The notes beneath the pieces are model-generated. The model was not told where the DNA came from. It saw only the letters and a list, made by a program, of their open reading frames with translations, and ran no database searches. From the NCBI GenBank assembly GCA_052117325.1, contig JBQKJJ010000011.1: DNA of 64,000 bases. One strand, 5' to 3'. The stretch comes from CAG-964 sp902789345. GTDB lineage: Bacteria; Bacillota; Clostridia; Oscillospirales; Acutalibacteraceae. The translations under genes and the position numbers were made by a program. This document shows positions 33,759 through 42,711 of this stretch, in pieces (position 1 is the first letter of the stretch; each line of letters begins with the position of its first letter).

Positions 33759-34577
33759 TTAAATCCTTGCAATTAATTTTGGTATAAGAATACTGAGCTT
33801 TTGGGCGGATATGCCTGCCACACGCTCTACTTCTGCATGGTTAAGGGGTGCGCTCGTAAGCCCAACGGCCTTGTTAGTAACCAAACTAAAGCCGCATATG
33901 TTCATACCTAAATAGTTGGCTGTTGTAGCCTCGCATACAGTACTCATACCTACGGCGTCTGCACCAAGTATTCCAAACATACGCACCTCCGCAGGGGTTT
34001 CGTAGTTTGGCCCTGTTGCCTGTACATATACGCCCTTTTTTAGATGAATATCCATTTCATCTGCTATTTCATAAATAATATCTACAAGCTCGCTGTTGTA
34101 AATATTGCTCATATCTGGGAAGCGTGTACCGTATTCATCATTATTTTTTCCTATTAACGGTGACGGCACAAAGCTGCTTATGTGGTCGGTAATAACCATA
34201 ATATCGCCGGGGTTAAAGCTTGGGTTAATTCCCCCGGAAGCATTTGTGAGAATAAGACTTTCAACCCCTAATATCTTCATAACAACTATAGGCAGTACCG
34301 CCTGGCTTATGCTGTAACCCTCATAAAAATGCACTCTACCCTGCATTACCATTACATTTTTACCATTTAGGTTAAAAAACAAAAACCTGCCCTTATGTCC
34401 GCTTACCGTAGCGGTAGGAAACTTTGGTATTTCGCTGTACTCTACTATTGCCTCCGGCTTATACAAGCTAAAAACCTCGCCTAAGCCCGAACCTAACACA
34501 ACGCCTACAGTGGGTTTAAATCCGTTAATTTTACCCTTAATATACTCCGCACATTGTTCTGCTGTTTTTATATCCAT
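33759..34577 (-). CDS. punA: Purine-nucleoside phosphorylase
   Basis: Splits purine nucleosides with phosphate into base and (deoxy)ribose 1-phosphate. The 272 residues match the trimeric PNP-I family: VGVVLGSGLGEV phosphate loop, VSGHKGRFLF, MQGRVHFYEGY, LILTNASGGINPSFNPGDIMVITDHI, GPNYETPAEVRMF with the base-binding Glu, GADAVGMSTVCEA and SLVTNKAVG. It is single-gene with no nucleoside transporter adjacent. Confidence 0.95.
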   Translation of the reverse strand: MDIKTAEQCAEYIKGKINGFKPTVGVVLGSGLGEVFSLYKPEAIVEYSEIPKFPTATVSGHKGRFLFFNLNGKNVMVMQGRVHFYEGYSISQAVLPIVVMKILGVESLILTNASGGINPSFNPGDIMVITDHISSFVPSPLIGKNNDEYGTRFPDMSNIYNSELVDIIYEIADEMDIHLKKGVYVQATGPNYETPAEVRMFGILGADAVGMSTVCEATTANYLGMNICGFSLVTNKAVGLTSAPLNHAEVERVAGISAQKLSILIPKLIARI

Positions 34578-34613
34578 TATTTGTGCCCCCTTTTTATATT
34601 ATACTACAATAAA

Positions 34614-34648
34614 AATACTGCCTTGGTCAAGCAAACCAGGGCAGTATT
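34614..34648 (-). terminator. Terminator of the Gld-like operon
   Basis: AATACTGCC pairs with GGCAGTATT, extended by TGG/CCA, around a 9-base loop. On the minus strand it ends in TATTTTTATTG, about 45 bases after the last stop. Confidence 0.85.
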
Positions 34649-34693
34649 TTGTTTAACGGGCAAAAAACTGTATTGTATAATACAGACTTAGTC

Positions 34694-36550
34694 TTATATA
34701 GCTGTCACATCCTCACCCTTTGCCAGTTTAGGTGCGTCCTCGATAATTTTGTTTACATAAGTATCAAACACACTTCCTAAAATGGTTTTTCCGTCAACAG
34801 AGAAATTATACTTGCCGGTTTCGCCTTTGTAGAAGGTGTAGGTGTCAGGCTCTTTGTCGGTGTTATAAGTAATTTTAACTGTTAAATCTGGACTTCCGCT
34901 TACGTTGCTTGTTTTAACATTTGCTACTGTTGCAGACTCAAGATTTTGGAAGAAAATATCAAACTTACTTGTTTCTATGGTGTTTTTACCGCTTTTTACT
35001 GTAGTAGTTTTTGTCTCGTTTCCGTCCTTATCTTTTTTGGTTTCTGTAGACAGGTCGAATTTTGATGTTTTTCCGTCAGCTGTAACCTCAATAGTTTTTA
35101 TTGATGCTTCGTCTGCTTTGATTACATATTCAAATACCATATCTTCAAAAGAAGTATTTACCCACGGAATTTTTGTTGTGTCAATTTTATAAATTATATT
35201 TGTACTTGGGTTATAAATATAAGCATATTCCGTAGTTGTTTCGGTGGTTGATGAAGAACCGTCTTCCGAAGTTCCTGTAGCAGCTTCGGTTTTCTCTGTT
35301 TTAGGCTTAGAGGAATACAGCGTAATAGTACCGTCGCCAAACTTTGCAACTATTTTTGCGTATGGATTGCTTGTGCTTAAACCATACTTAGACATTGTGT
35401 CACTGCTTGGCTTGTAGGCAACAACTTCATTTGCAGTAACAGAGCGTAATGATTCCAACACTGTAGAGCCATTGGCTACATTTACAAAACAGCTTACAGG
35501 TGCTGTCATTTTATAATGTGCCGTGCTTACTGTGGTATCGTCATTAGCCTTAAACTCTAGTGTGTCCTTAAAATTGGTACCGCTTATGGTAACAGTTTTC
35601 GGTGTACCGTCAGAACTGTCTTCGGCAGCTGTAGTAACACTTGGATCTAACAAAGCCATAGGCTTGTACAGGAATGAATCTACAGATTCATTTGCTACCA
35701 AATAAATAGCCTTGTCACCGTCTACCATAATGTATGTACCGGCACTGTCCGGAGCTTCGCTGCCCACTGTTATTGTTCTTTTGTTTTTATTTGCAAAGGT
35801 TACTGTAACAGTTGCTCTTGGCTTGTCAAGTCCATACTCTTCAATATTCTTTCCGTTTATGTCAACAATATTTGTTGTAGTAACGGCAGCGGCGTCGTTT
35901 GCCACTGCGTCAGGCATACCGGAAGCAAGAGGAGCGTCCTCATAGCCCTTTAGGCTGTACTGTGTTTCTTTTGTGGTAGTTACTTCCTTGCCGCTTTCGT
36001 CCGTTGATGTTTCTGTAGGGGTTTCAGATAGCAACTCAAAAGAGCCGTTATCATTTTCTACCTTGATATCCTTAATATCGGCAGGTACATGGTTTATAAG
36101 TTCCTCTACACCGGCAGAAACAATGTTGCCGTCGTTGTCCTTTAATGAATCTATTTTATTTCCCTTTAGGTCAGTTGCATATTGTTGACCGTTTTCGTCT
36201 GTAGGATATGTAGATTCGGTAGAATCGCCGCTAGGCATATTGTTTTTAACTAAGAAAAACACACCTACCAGTACAGCAACAACCACTACAGCCACAATTA
36301 TAAATATAACGGGCTTTTTCTTTCCTGTTTTACCGCTGTCAGCCTGCTTCTGCTGCTTTTTACTTGTTTTTTTAGCAGCCTTGGTACTGCCTGTTTCGGC
36401 CTCTGAATCAGCTGAAAATATTGTACCGGCTGTGTTGTCGTAATACAGCCCGTCATCGTCAAGTTCGTTATTGGCCTGGTCAGAGGTTTTAGCCTCTGAC
36501 TCTGCCTTTTTTATGTTGTTATCCTGTGGAGTTTTTTCATTATCTGCCAT
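34694..36550 (-). CDS. DUF4340 membrane-anchored protein
   Basis: A 618-residue protein: an acidic then Lys-rich cytoplasmic tail (about 1-80), one membrane span (VIFIIVAVVVVAVLVGVFFLV, 81-101), and a long extracytoplasmic part made of repeated DUF4340 beta units (for example KRTITVGSEAPDSAGTYIMVDGDKAIYLV). It is the last gene of the four-gene Gld-like ABC operon. Its ATG overlaps the preceding stop (TAATG) with AGGAGG inside the upstream gene. DUF4340 proteins regularly accompany GldG-like proteins; function is unknown. Confidence 0.85.
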   Translation of the reverse strand: MADNEKTPQDNNIKKAESEAKTSDQANNELDDDGLYYDNTAGTIFSADSEAETGSTKAAKKTSKKQQKQADSGKTGKKKPVIFIIVAVVVVAVLVGVFFLVKNNMPSGDSTESTYPTDENGQQYATDLKGNKIDSLKDNDGNIVSAGVEELINHVPADIKDIKVENDNGSFELLSETPTETSTDESGKEVTTTKETQYSLKGYEDAPLASGMPDAVANDAAAVTTTNIVDINGKNIEEYGLDKPRATVTVTFANKNKRTITVGSEAPDSAGTYIMVDGDKAIYLVANESVDSFLYKPMALLDPSVTTAAEDSSDGTPKTVTISGTNFKDTLEFKANDDTTVSTAHYKMTAPVSCFVNVANGSTVLESLRSVTANEVVAYKPSSDTMSKYGLSTSNPYAKIVAKFGDGTITLYSSKPKTEKTEAATGTSEDGSSSTTETTTEYAYIYNPSTNIIYKIDTTKIPWVNTSFEDMVFEYVIKADEASIKTIEVTADGKTSKFDLSTETKKDKDGNETKTTTVKSGKNTIETSKFDIFFQNLESATVANVKTSNVSGSPDLTVKITYNTDKEPDTYTFYKGETGKYNFSVDGKTILGSVFDTYVNKIIEDAPKLAKGEDVTAI

Positions 36551-38193
36551 TATCTATTCCTCCTGCGAACATAAATAACTATTGCTGCAATAATGATTAC
36601 TACAGGGAACACGCCCATACAAACAATAGACCATGCCTGAATTTGGTCTGAGGTAATACCCAGGTTAGGCTTTGTAAGGTCTTTACCGGAGATTGTTATA
36701 CCTTCGTCTGTATTTTCTGTAACCTTGTTCATCATATTAACTATATACGCACCGTTGTTAAATGTAGACATTTTAATAGCATTCTGGTTAAATATAAGCT
36801 CTGAACCAAATACAATTACATTTGACTCTACATCATCGCCAGAGGATTTTGTTCCTACTGCGGCGGCAGTGTACTGCTTAGCGTCAACCTTTTCAATGTT
36901 AAAGTCATTGTCTGCATCAAAAGGTATCAGCTTAGCCGAAGCTGATGTTACAAGCAGGTTAGTTGCTGTGTTTTTGTTTGTAATTTCTACAGGCACTATG
37001 TTACCGCCGACAATATTCAGGGTGCTGTCCTTTAGTCCGCTTGTGTAATCTGTGTTGTCATAGTCAAGAAGTGAAATGTATGGGCTGCTGCCGTAAATCT
37101 TTGAAGAATCCATCTCAGCAACTACACCGTCGCCCATCTTCATACCCCACTCCTCCAGCAAAGCGTCAAGCTTTGGAGAATCAAATTGAGTGCTGCCGGA
37201 AACATATATAAAGTCCTTACCGTATGCACCGTTGTTGTTTAGGAAGTTCTTAATTTTCTTAACAGATGTATCGTCAAGGTCTGCCTGTGGAGCATACAAA
37301 ACAATAGCCTCTGCGTCCTTGTCAATATCCTCTGTCAGTGTTTTAACTGTGCTTACATCGTAGTTGTTCTGCTCAAGCAGGTTTTTAAATGCGCTTGCGT
37401 CGTAGTCGCCAAAGCCGTCAATAAACTGTACCTTAACTTGATTTTCAGCTGTAACATTTAAAATAGCTGTAGTAACAGCCGGCTCTACCTTTAAACCTGT
37501 TACCTGGTACGAATAGTCGCTTTGCATTTCCTGCTCAAACAGGTCGGAGGTAGACAGAACTCTGTGCTTATCGCCGGACTTAACAATATAGTCCCCCTGC
37601 TTTAGAGTATCGTCAGGATAATTATTTACATATGTTGGGTTAGCTGTTAGGTCAACATACTCAATCTCTATTTTATCACTGTAGTTTTTGTACTGCTTTA
37701 AAAGTGTGCTTGCCATTAGGTAATACTCGTTGGCACCCTCGTATGAGCTTTGCGATGCCAAAACGGTAATGGTAACATCTTTATTAAGTGCAGAAACAAA
37801 ATCTATTGTATCCTGTGAAAGGTTGTATGTTTGCTGTGCAGAAAGGTCAAAAGACAGTGCCGGAACCTTGTCTGTAATAAGACCGACTATCATATTAATC
37901 ACAACAACAGCAACAATAAATATTGCTGTAAAGGCAACAGAAAGTCCGCCCTTTCTCATTTTTCTGCTCTTAAACAAGGCCTTTAGCTTGCCGTTCTTTT
38001 TCTTTTTTGACTTTTCGTCTGCAACTTTTTCCTCGCCGTCCTGTACATCTGCATTTTCTGTTGCTGCAGTTTCTTCAGGTACAGCCTCTTCGTTTGCTGA
38101 ATTATCTGTATCAACATTATTTTCTGTAATGTCATTTTCTGAAACGCCTTTTGACATTTCATCAAAATCCTTGTTTTCTTTTTCGTTACTCAT
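36550..38193 (-). CDS. GldG-like ABC transporter auxiliary protein
   Basis: A 547-residue membrane protein of the GldG/ABC_transp_aux type. A charged cytoplasmic N-terminus (about 1-85) precedes one span (VAFTAIFIVAVVVINMIVGLI), then a large extracytoplasmic region with SAQQTYNLSQDTIDFVSALNKDVTITVLAS and a DUF4350-like segment (AIVLYAPQADLDDTSVKKIKNFLNNNG). A final span near 520-543 ends in RRRNR. It sits between the permease and DUF4340 genes, 12 bases after the permease stop. It is presumed to modulate or extend the ABC complex outside the membrane; no substrate is known. Confidence 0.88.
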   Translation of the reverse strand: MSNEKENKDFDEMSKGVSENDITENNVDTDNSANEEAVPEETAATENADVQDGEEKVADEKSKKKKNGKLKALFKSRKMRKGGLSVAFTAIFIVAVVVINMIVGLITDKVPALSFDLSAQQTYNLSQDTIDFVSALNKDVTITVLASQSSYEGANEYYLMASTLLKQYKNYSDKIEIEYVDLTANPTYVNNYPDDTLKQGDYIVKSGDKHRVLSTSDLFEQEMQSDYSYQVTGLKVEPAVTTAILNVTAENQVKVQFIDGFGDYDASAFKNLLEQNNYDVSTVKTLTEDIDKDAEAIVLYAPQADLDDTSVKKIKNFLNNNGAYGKDFIYVSGSTQFDSPKLDALLEEWGMKMGDGVVAEMDSSKIYGSSPYISLLDYDNTDYTSGLKDSTLNIVGGNIVPVEITNKNTATNLLVTSASAKLIPFDADNDFNIEKVDAKQYTAAAVGTKSSGDDVESNVIVFGSELIFNQNAIKMSTFNNGAYIVNMMNKVTENTDEGITISGKDLTKPNLGITSDQIQAWSIVCMGVFPVVIIIAAIVIYVRRRNR

Positions 38194-38205
38194 TGTGGCA
38201 CCTCC

Positions 38206-38910
38206 TTAGTTCCAGCGTCTTCTCTCAAGAACCCTAACTGTTAGGAAGTTAAACAATACAGGTACACTTAAGAAAAAGACAACATCTGACAGCTTAATAA
38301 TTCCTACCGCAAAATTCTGATACGGTGTTGTAAATGAAATTGCTGACAATATTGTTTTAATAAAATCAACATTTACTGAGCTTGCCAATGAATCCATATA
38401 AGAAATCAGCAGGCCAACGCCTATAGAAATAATAGCGGCAACAATTTGGCTCTCTGTTAGTGATGAAACAAAAGTGCCTATAGATATTAGTGCCATACCA
38501 AACAACAGCAGACCGATAATGTTACTTATAATTGTAATCCATGACGGTGCTGCAAAAAAGCTGATGATAATGCCGTATATAACAAACAGCACCAACATAA
38601 TGGCATATACTGTAACAGCCGCCAGGTATTTACCCATAACAATCTGGAATAAATTTACAGGTGCTGTTAAAAGGCCCTGCTCCGTTTTTTTGTTTTTCTC
38701 TTCACTAAACAGTCTCATTGTTAAAATCGGGATAAGAATAATAACAACCGAGGTCATATTTAGGAAAACATAGGTCATATCGGTAGTGTCAGGTGTAAGA
38801 ACCGTACCCATAAAGAACATACCGCCAAACAAAGCCGCAACTGCATATACCACATAAGCAATAGGAGATGTAAAATATGCGTTTAGCTCTCTTTTATAAA
38901 TTGCTGACAT
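38206..38910 (-). CDS. GldF-like ABC-2 permease
   Basis: A 234-residue permease with six membrane spans. It opens SAIYKRELNAYFTSPIAYVVYAVAALFGGMFFMG, the usual start of NosY/GldF-type permeases, and has MRLFSEEKNKKTEQGLLTAPV in the first cytoplasmic loop. It ends RVLERRRWN. Its ATG overlaps the stop of the ATPase gene (TAATG), so the two are translationally coupled and form the transporter core. Confidence 0.9.
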   Translation of the reverse strand: MSAIYKRELNAYFTSPIAYVVYAVAALFGGMFFMGTVLTPDTTDMTYVFLNMTSVVIILIPILTMRLFSEEKNKKTEQGLLTAPVNLFQIVMGKYLAAVTVYAIMLVLFVIYGIIISFFAAPSWITIISNIIGLLLFGMALISIGTFVSSLTESQIVAAIISIGVGLLISYMDSLASSVNVDFIKTILSAISFTTPYQNFAVGIIKLSDVVFFLSVPVLFNFLTVRVLERRRWN

Positions 38911-39872
38911 TATTTTCTGCCTCCTCTTCTGCTTGTAACATCCTCGCCGTTAGTGATTTTTAGGAATGCGTCTTCAAGTGACATTTCGGCATTTCTCATC
39001 ATTACTATAGGACAGTTTATTTTAGCCATTGCATTAAACACGCCCTTGCGAATATCGTTGTCAACATTGTATTCTACCACATACTCTCCGTAGCCGTCAG
39101 GTGTGCGTGAAATTTTTCTGGCTCTTGTTACACCCTCTACACTACGCAGTGCCGGCATAATAGAAGCGTCACTGCCGGATATATGCAGCTGTAAACGCTT
39201 TACGCCCTTTACAGTGCTTGTAATCTCCTGTGTGCTTTCATCTGCAACAAGCTGACCGTTGTTAATAACCACAATACGGTCACATACAGCCTGAATTTCC
39301 GACAATACATGAGAGGACAAAATAACTGTATGCTTTTTACCTAATCCTCTTATAAGGTTACGCATTTCTATAATCTGCTTAGGGTCAAGTCCTACAGACG
39401 GCTCGTCAAGAATAATTACAGGTGGGTTGCCTATAAGCGCCTGAGCCAAACCCACTCTTTGTCTGTAGCCCTTTGACAGGTTTTTAATAATTCTGTTGTA
39501 AACATCGGTAATCTTAGTTACCTTTGCTACCTCTGCCAAATGCTCCTGCTTAGGCAATGTTACCTTTTTCAGGTCATAAACAAACTCAAGATACCTTTTA
39601 ACTGTCATATCCTGATAAAGCGGCGGCATTTCAGGCAAATATCCTATTTTGGACTTTGCGCCCTTCGGGTCATCAAGTATTTCACAGCCGTCCACTGTAA
39701 CTGTGCCTGAGGTTGATGACAGGTAGCCTGTTATAATATTCATTGTGGTTGACTTACCGGCACCGTTTGGTCCCAGAAAGCCCAAAATTTCTCCCTCGTT
39801 TACGGTAAAGCTAACATTATTAACAGCCAGCTTGTCGCCGTAACGCTTTACAAGGTTTTTAACCTCTACCAT
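38910..39872 (-). CDS. GldA-like ABC transporter ATPase
   Basis: A 320-residue ATPase: Walker A GPNGAGKST near residue 35, GYLPEMPPLYQDMTV, signature LSKGYRQRVGLAQALIG, Walker B VIILDEPSVGLDP and the H-loop LSSHVLSE. The C-terminal 90 residues are the extra domain common in ABC-2 exporters. AAAGGAGTGA precedes the ATG, and TATAAT at 39915-39920 (minus strand) is a probable -10 box. It is the first gene of the operon ATPase-permease-GldG-DUF4340. In Bacteroidetes the homologues are tied to gliding; a gliding role here is unlikely. Confidence 0.92.
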   Translation of the reverse strand: MVEVKNLVKRYGDKLAVNNVSFTVNEGEILGFLGPNGAGKSTTMNIITGYLSSTSGTVTVDGCEILDDPKGAKSKIGYLPEMPPLYQDMTVKRYLEFVYDLKKVTLPKQEHLAEVAKVTKITDVYNRIIKNLSKGYRQRVGLAQALIGNPPVIILDEPSVGLDPKQIIEMRNLIRGLGKKHTVILSSHVLSEIQAVCDRIVVINNGQLVADESTQEITSTVKGVKRLQLHISGSDASIMPALRSVEGVTRARKISRTPDGYGEYVVEYNVDNDIRKGVFNAMAKINCPIVMMRNAEMSLEDAFLKITNGEDVTSRRGGRK

Positions 39873-40120
39873 TTTTTCTGGTCACTCCTTTATCTTTTTA
39901 AAAAGAACGCTAATATTATATACTGAACAGCATTAAAAGCAGCTACAGTAATAAACATCACACAGCACCGTTGGTAAATCTGCAATATTTTGTTTGGCAA
40001 ATTTATGTACTTTAACCCAAACAGCATTCTACAATATACTTACAGCGCTTATCTATTGTATTTTATTAAAAATACCTTGAATAAACCTTGAATATTTTTA
40101 AGGTTTATTTAAGAAAGCAT

Positions 40121-40168
40121 AAAAACAGACCGTATACACCAAGGTTGACCTATTGCATACAGTCTGCT
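40121..40168 (-). terminator. Terminator of the BcrA-like ABC operon
   Basis: AGACTGTAT and ATACGGTCT pair with one mismatch; on the minus strand T5 follows. A second AT-rich hairpin (ATAAACCTT / AAGGTTTAT) lies at 40081-40108. The rest of the gap at 39873-40190 is the upstream region of the Gld-like operon. Confidence 0.75.
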
Positions 40169-40190
40169 TTACAAGTATATTATGCTTATT

Positions 40191-40964
40191 TTAAACTTCC
40201 ATTTTCCTGACAGCTGCCATTGAAACTACATATGTAATAACAAGATAAACAACAATGCAAACTGCGGCGGCCAGAAGGCCGTTTACGGTTATATTAACAT
40301 TGGCTAAGTTACTTTCTGCACCGCCAAGCCAAAAGGCGTTAAAATCAAGCCATTCCGGTTTTTTGGAAATTGCAGCATTAAGCGCGTTTAATCCTGTAGG
40401 CAAAACCAAAAGTGCCAGTATGGACAATACAATAGCCGGGGCAATTTTCTTAAAAACAGCACAAAACATAAAGTCAAAGCCCGCAAACGCAAATATTCCT
40501 ACAATCAGCAATATAAGCTGGGGAACAAACAGGCTGTAAAATTGTCCTGCACTTCCGAAAAGCATTGTGGATACGCCAAATACACAAACAGCGTTAAGCA
40601 CCGTCATTACAAGTGCGGCAAATATACAGGTTATGTATTTCGCCGTAAATATTGTGGTTCGCTTAAAGCCCTTTGAAACAACATTTTTCAGTATATTATT
40701 TTCAAAGTCGGTACATACAAAGCCGCATACAAAAAGCAGCAGGCACATAACCATAGGGCTTTTTGCAAACATACCCATTACACTGATTATTCCGGTTTCA
40801 CCGGGATACATGGCTGCCATTTCCGGTACACTTGAAAGTGCCTGCACCATACCGTATGAAATTAACAGGTATATTAAACTTAAAGCTACGGAAACAGCGG
40901 TCCAAATATAAAAGCTTTTTGTTCTAAAGAGCTTATGCATTTCAAATGATAACATTTTAGCCAT
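40191..40964 (-). CDS. ABC-2 family permease
   Basis: A 257-residue permease with six spans and the opening AKMLSFEMHKLFRTKSFYIWTAVSVALSLIYLLI. FKRTTIFTAKYI follows span 2, a pattern typical of the BcrB/YtrF-like permeases that work with short ATPases. The ATG at 40964 overlaps the end of the ATPase gene by eight bases and has GGTTGGTGGG upstream; a TTG at 40976 would be too close to it. It partners the ATPase at 40957-41859. A role in peptide-antibiotic or lantibiotic export is possible but unproven. Confidence 0.85.
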   Translation of the reverse strand: MAKMLSFEMHKLFRTKSFYIWTAVSVALSLIYLLISYGMVQALSSVPEMAAMYPGETGIISVMGMFAKSPMVMCLLLFVCGFVCTDFENNILKNVVSKGFKRTTIFTAKYITCIFAALVMTVLNAVCVFGVSTMLFGSAGQFYSLFVPQLILLIVGIFAFAGFDFMFCAVFKKIAPAIVLSILALLVLPTGLNALNAAISKKPEWLDFNAFWLGGAESNLANVNITVNGLLAAAVCIVVYLVITYVVSMAAVRKMEV

Positions 40965-41859
40965 TATACCCACCAACCTTTCTTAGGAAATAGTCCTCAA
41001 GACTAATAGAATGTCTATAAATTTCCTTAACCATAACTCCGTTTTCAACAAGGGTTTTATTAATAAATGCAGTTTGATTTAGACCCGAATCAAGGTATAT
41101 ATCTCCGTTAAATATGTGAATATGCTCTTTAGGAAGAGTTTTTTCAAGTACAGCTGCCGCCTTGTCTGCCGTATCTGTAACAATTCTTACACGGTCACTG
41201 CATTTTTCTGCCAAATCTGCGGCTGTAACTTCTTCAATTAGCTTTCCCTCTGAAATAAAGCCGTAGCAGGTAGCAATTTTTGAAAGCTCTTCAAGCAAGT
41301 GGCTTGAAATCATAAAGGTTATGTGCTGTTCCTTATTTAGTTTCTTTATAAGGTCACGAATTTCCATAATACCTGTAGGGTCAAGTCCGTTTATAGGCTC
41401 GTCCAAAATCAACAGTTCAGGACTGCCCAGCAACGCTATGGCTATACCCAAACGCTGACGCATACCAAGCGAAAACTGGCCTGCCGGCTTACTGCCTGTA
41501 TTACCCAAGCCTACAAAATTAAGTATACCCTTTATTTCAGCCTCTTTACTGTTTGTAATAATAGCAAAGCGCTTCATATTTTCGTATGCCGAACATTTTT
41601 TGTAAATTGCCGGTGCTTCAATCAGTGAGCCTATTTTCTTTCTTGCCTGCTCTAAAGGCATACCGTCAAACAACTTAATTTCACCGCCGTTTGGGAACGC
41701 CATACCAAGCACCTGCCTCATAAATGTGGTTTTTCCGGCTCCGTTTTTACCTACAAAGCCGTAAATATCGCCTTTGTTAATTGTAAGGCTTATGTTGTCG
41801 GTTACTACCTTGTCGCCGTACTTTTTGTACAACCCGGTAGTTTGCAATACTGCACCCAT
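40957..41859 (-). CDS. ABC transporter ATPase (BcrA type)
   Basis: A 300-residue ATPase: Walker A FVGKNGAGKTT, signature FSLGMRQRLGIAIALLG, Walker B LLILDEPINGLDP, H-loop MISSHLLEEL and a C-terminal domain ending in IYRHSISLEDYFLRKVGGYNG, as in the BcrA (bacitracin-resistance-like) group. ATG 41859 has AAGGAGG upstream; the frame to 41883 is not used. Direct repeats lie at its promoter. No response regulator or GntR gene is adjacent. Confidence 0.9.
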   Translation of the reverse strand: MGAVLQTTGLYKKYGDKVVTDNISLTINKGDIYGFVGKNGAGKTTFMRQVLGMAFPNGGEIKLFDGMPLEQARKKIGSLIEAPAIYKKCSAYENMKRFAIITNSKEAEIKGILNFVGLGNTGSKPAGQFSLGMRQRLGIAIALLGSPELLILDEPINGLDPTGIMEIRDLIKKLNKEQHITFMISSHLLEELSKIATCYGFISEGKLIEEVTAADLAEKCSDRVRIVTDTADKAAAVLEKTLPKEHIHIFNGDIYLDSGLNQTAFINKTLVENGVMVKEIYRHSISLEDYFLRKVGGYNG

Positions 41860-41942
41860 TGTTATTCCTCCTTTTTTATTCACTTTTGAACAATCGTATT
41901 TATTAAGTGGTTTTTTACTTTCCTCTGATTTTTTGTTATAAG

Positions 41943-41967
41943 TACAGTGTACATACAGTGTATTATA
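41943..41967 (-). promoter_or_regulatory. Promoter -10 box and direct-repeat operator candidate of the BcrA-like pair
   Basis: TACACTGTA occurs twice on the minus strand (41954-41962 and 41943-41951), 11 bases apart, directly after a TATAAT at 41962-41967. A regulator bound here would cover the transcription start. Confidence 0.5.
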
Positions 41968-42056
41968 ATATATTTTAAAATTAATTTACTTTAGGTTTAA
42001 TTGCACCTTTTAAATCACCGCTATGTTCCTGTACCGCAACACCGATTATAAAAAAC

Positions 42057-42104
42057 TAAGAGACAATACAAAGCGGTTTTACATACCCTTGTGTTGTCCC
42101 TTTG
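42057..42104 (-). terminator. Terminator of the nfo-udg unit
   Basis: AGGGACAACACAAGG pairs imperfectly with CTTTGTATTGTCTCT; on the minus strand TAGTTTTTT follows. It lies just after the udg stop. Confidence 0.75.
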
Positions 42105-42123
42105 CATACTACAAAACATTAAA

Positions 42124-42699
42124 TTAATCGTAGGTGTGTGTACAAACCTCTTTAATTTTATCCCTAAGCTTTTGAAAATCCTCAAAAGCACCGGGCTTAT
42201 TGTTAGGATTTCTTAAAAGTGCGGCAGGATGCAGGGTAGCCATCATAATAACGCCGTTTTTTTCAAAAAATACTCCGTGCTCCTTGGTTATTTTCATATC
42301 CTTTTTAATAAGCCTTGTGGCCGCTACTCTGCCCAGGCAGACTATAATTTTAGGTCTTATTATTTTCACCTGATTTCTAAGCCAGTTAATGCACTGCTCT
42401 TGTTCGTCAGGCAATGGGTCACGGTTTTTTGGCGGACGGCACTTTACCATATTTGCTATGTATATGTTCTTGTGTCGGTCTAAGTCAACGGCGTTTAGCA
42501 TTTTATCCAACAGCTGACCGCCTCTGCCTACAAAAGGCTCGCCCTGCAAATCCTCGTTTTCGCCGGGGCCCTCACCAATAAACATTACTTCGGCATTTTC
42601 CACTCCTACGCCAAACACCACATTTGTTCTTGTTTCAGCCAGTCTGCATTTGTTACATTCCAGGCAATGCAGTTTTAGTTGGTCTAATGTATCTGACAT
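42124..42699 (-). CDS. Family 4 uracil-DNA glycosylase
   Basis: Removes uracil from DNA. A 191-residue iron-sulfur enzyme: Cys12 and Cys15 in HCLECNKCRLAETR and later Cys residues in VKCRPPKNRDP and EQEQCINW supply the 4Fe-4S ligands. Active motif A is GEGPGENEDLQGEPFVG and motif B is LHPAALLRNP. It follows a DUF4428 gene by 12 bases and nfo a little further upstream, giving a base-excision-repair unit. Confidence 0.95.
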   Translation of the reverse strand: MSDTLDQLKLHCLECNKCRLAETRTNVVFGVGVENAEVMFIGEGPGENEDLQGEPFVGRGGQLLDKMLNAVDLDRHKNIYIANMVKCRPPKNRDPLPDEQEQCINWLRNQVKIIRPKIIVCLGRVAATRLIKKDMKITKEHGVFFEKNGVIMMATLHPAALLRNPNNKPGAFEDFQKLRDKIKEVCTHTYD

Positions 42700-42711
42700 A
42701 AGTAAAGCTCC

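Noticed and set aside
34905..36443. Ser/Val-rich antisense frames over the DUF4340 gene
   Set aside because: They mirror its Thr/Asp/Glu-rich composition and have no start signals.
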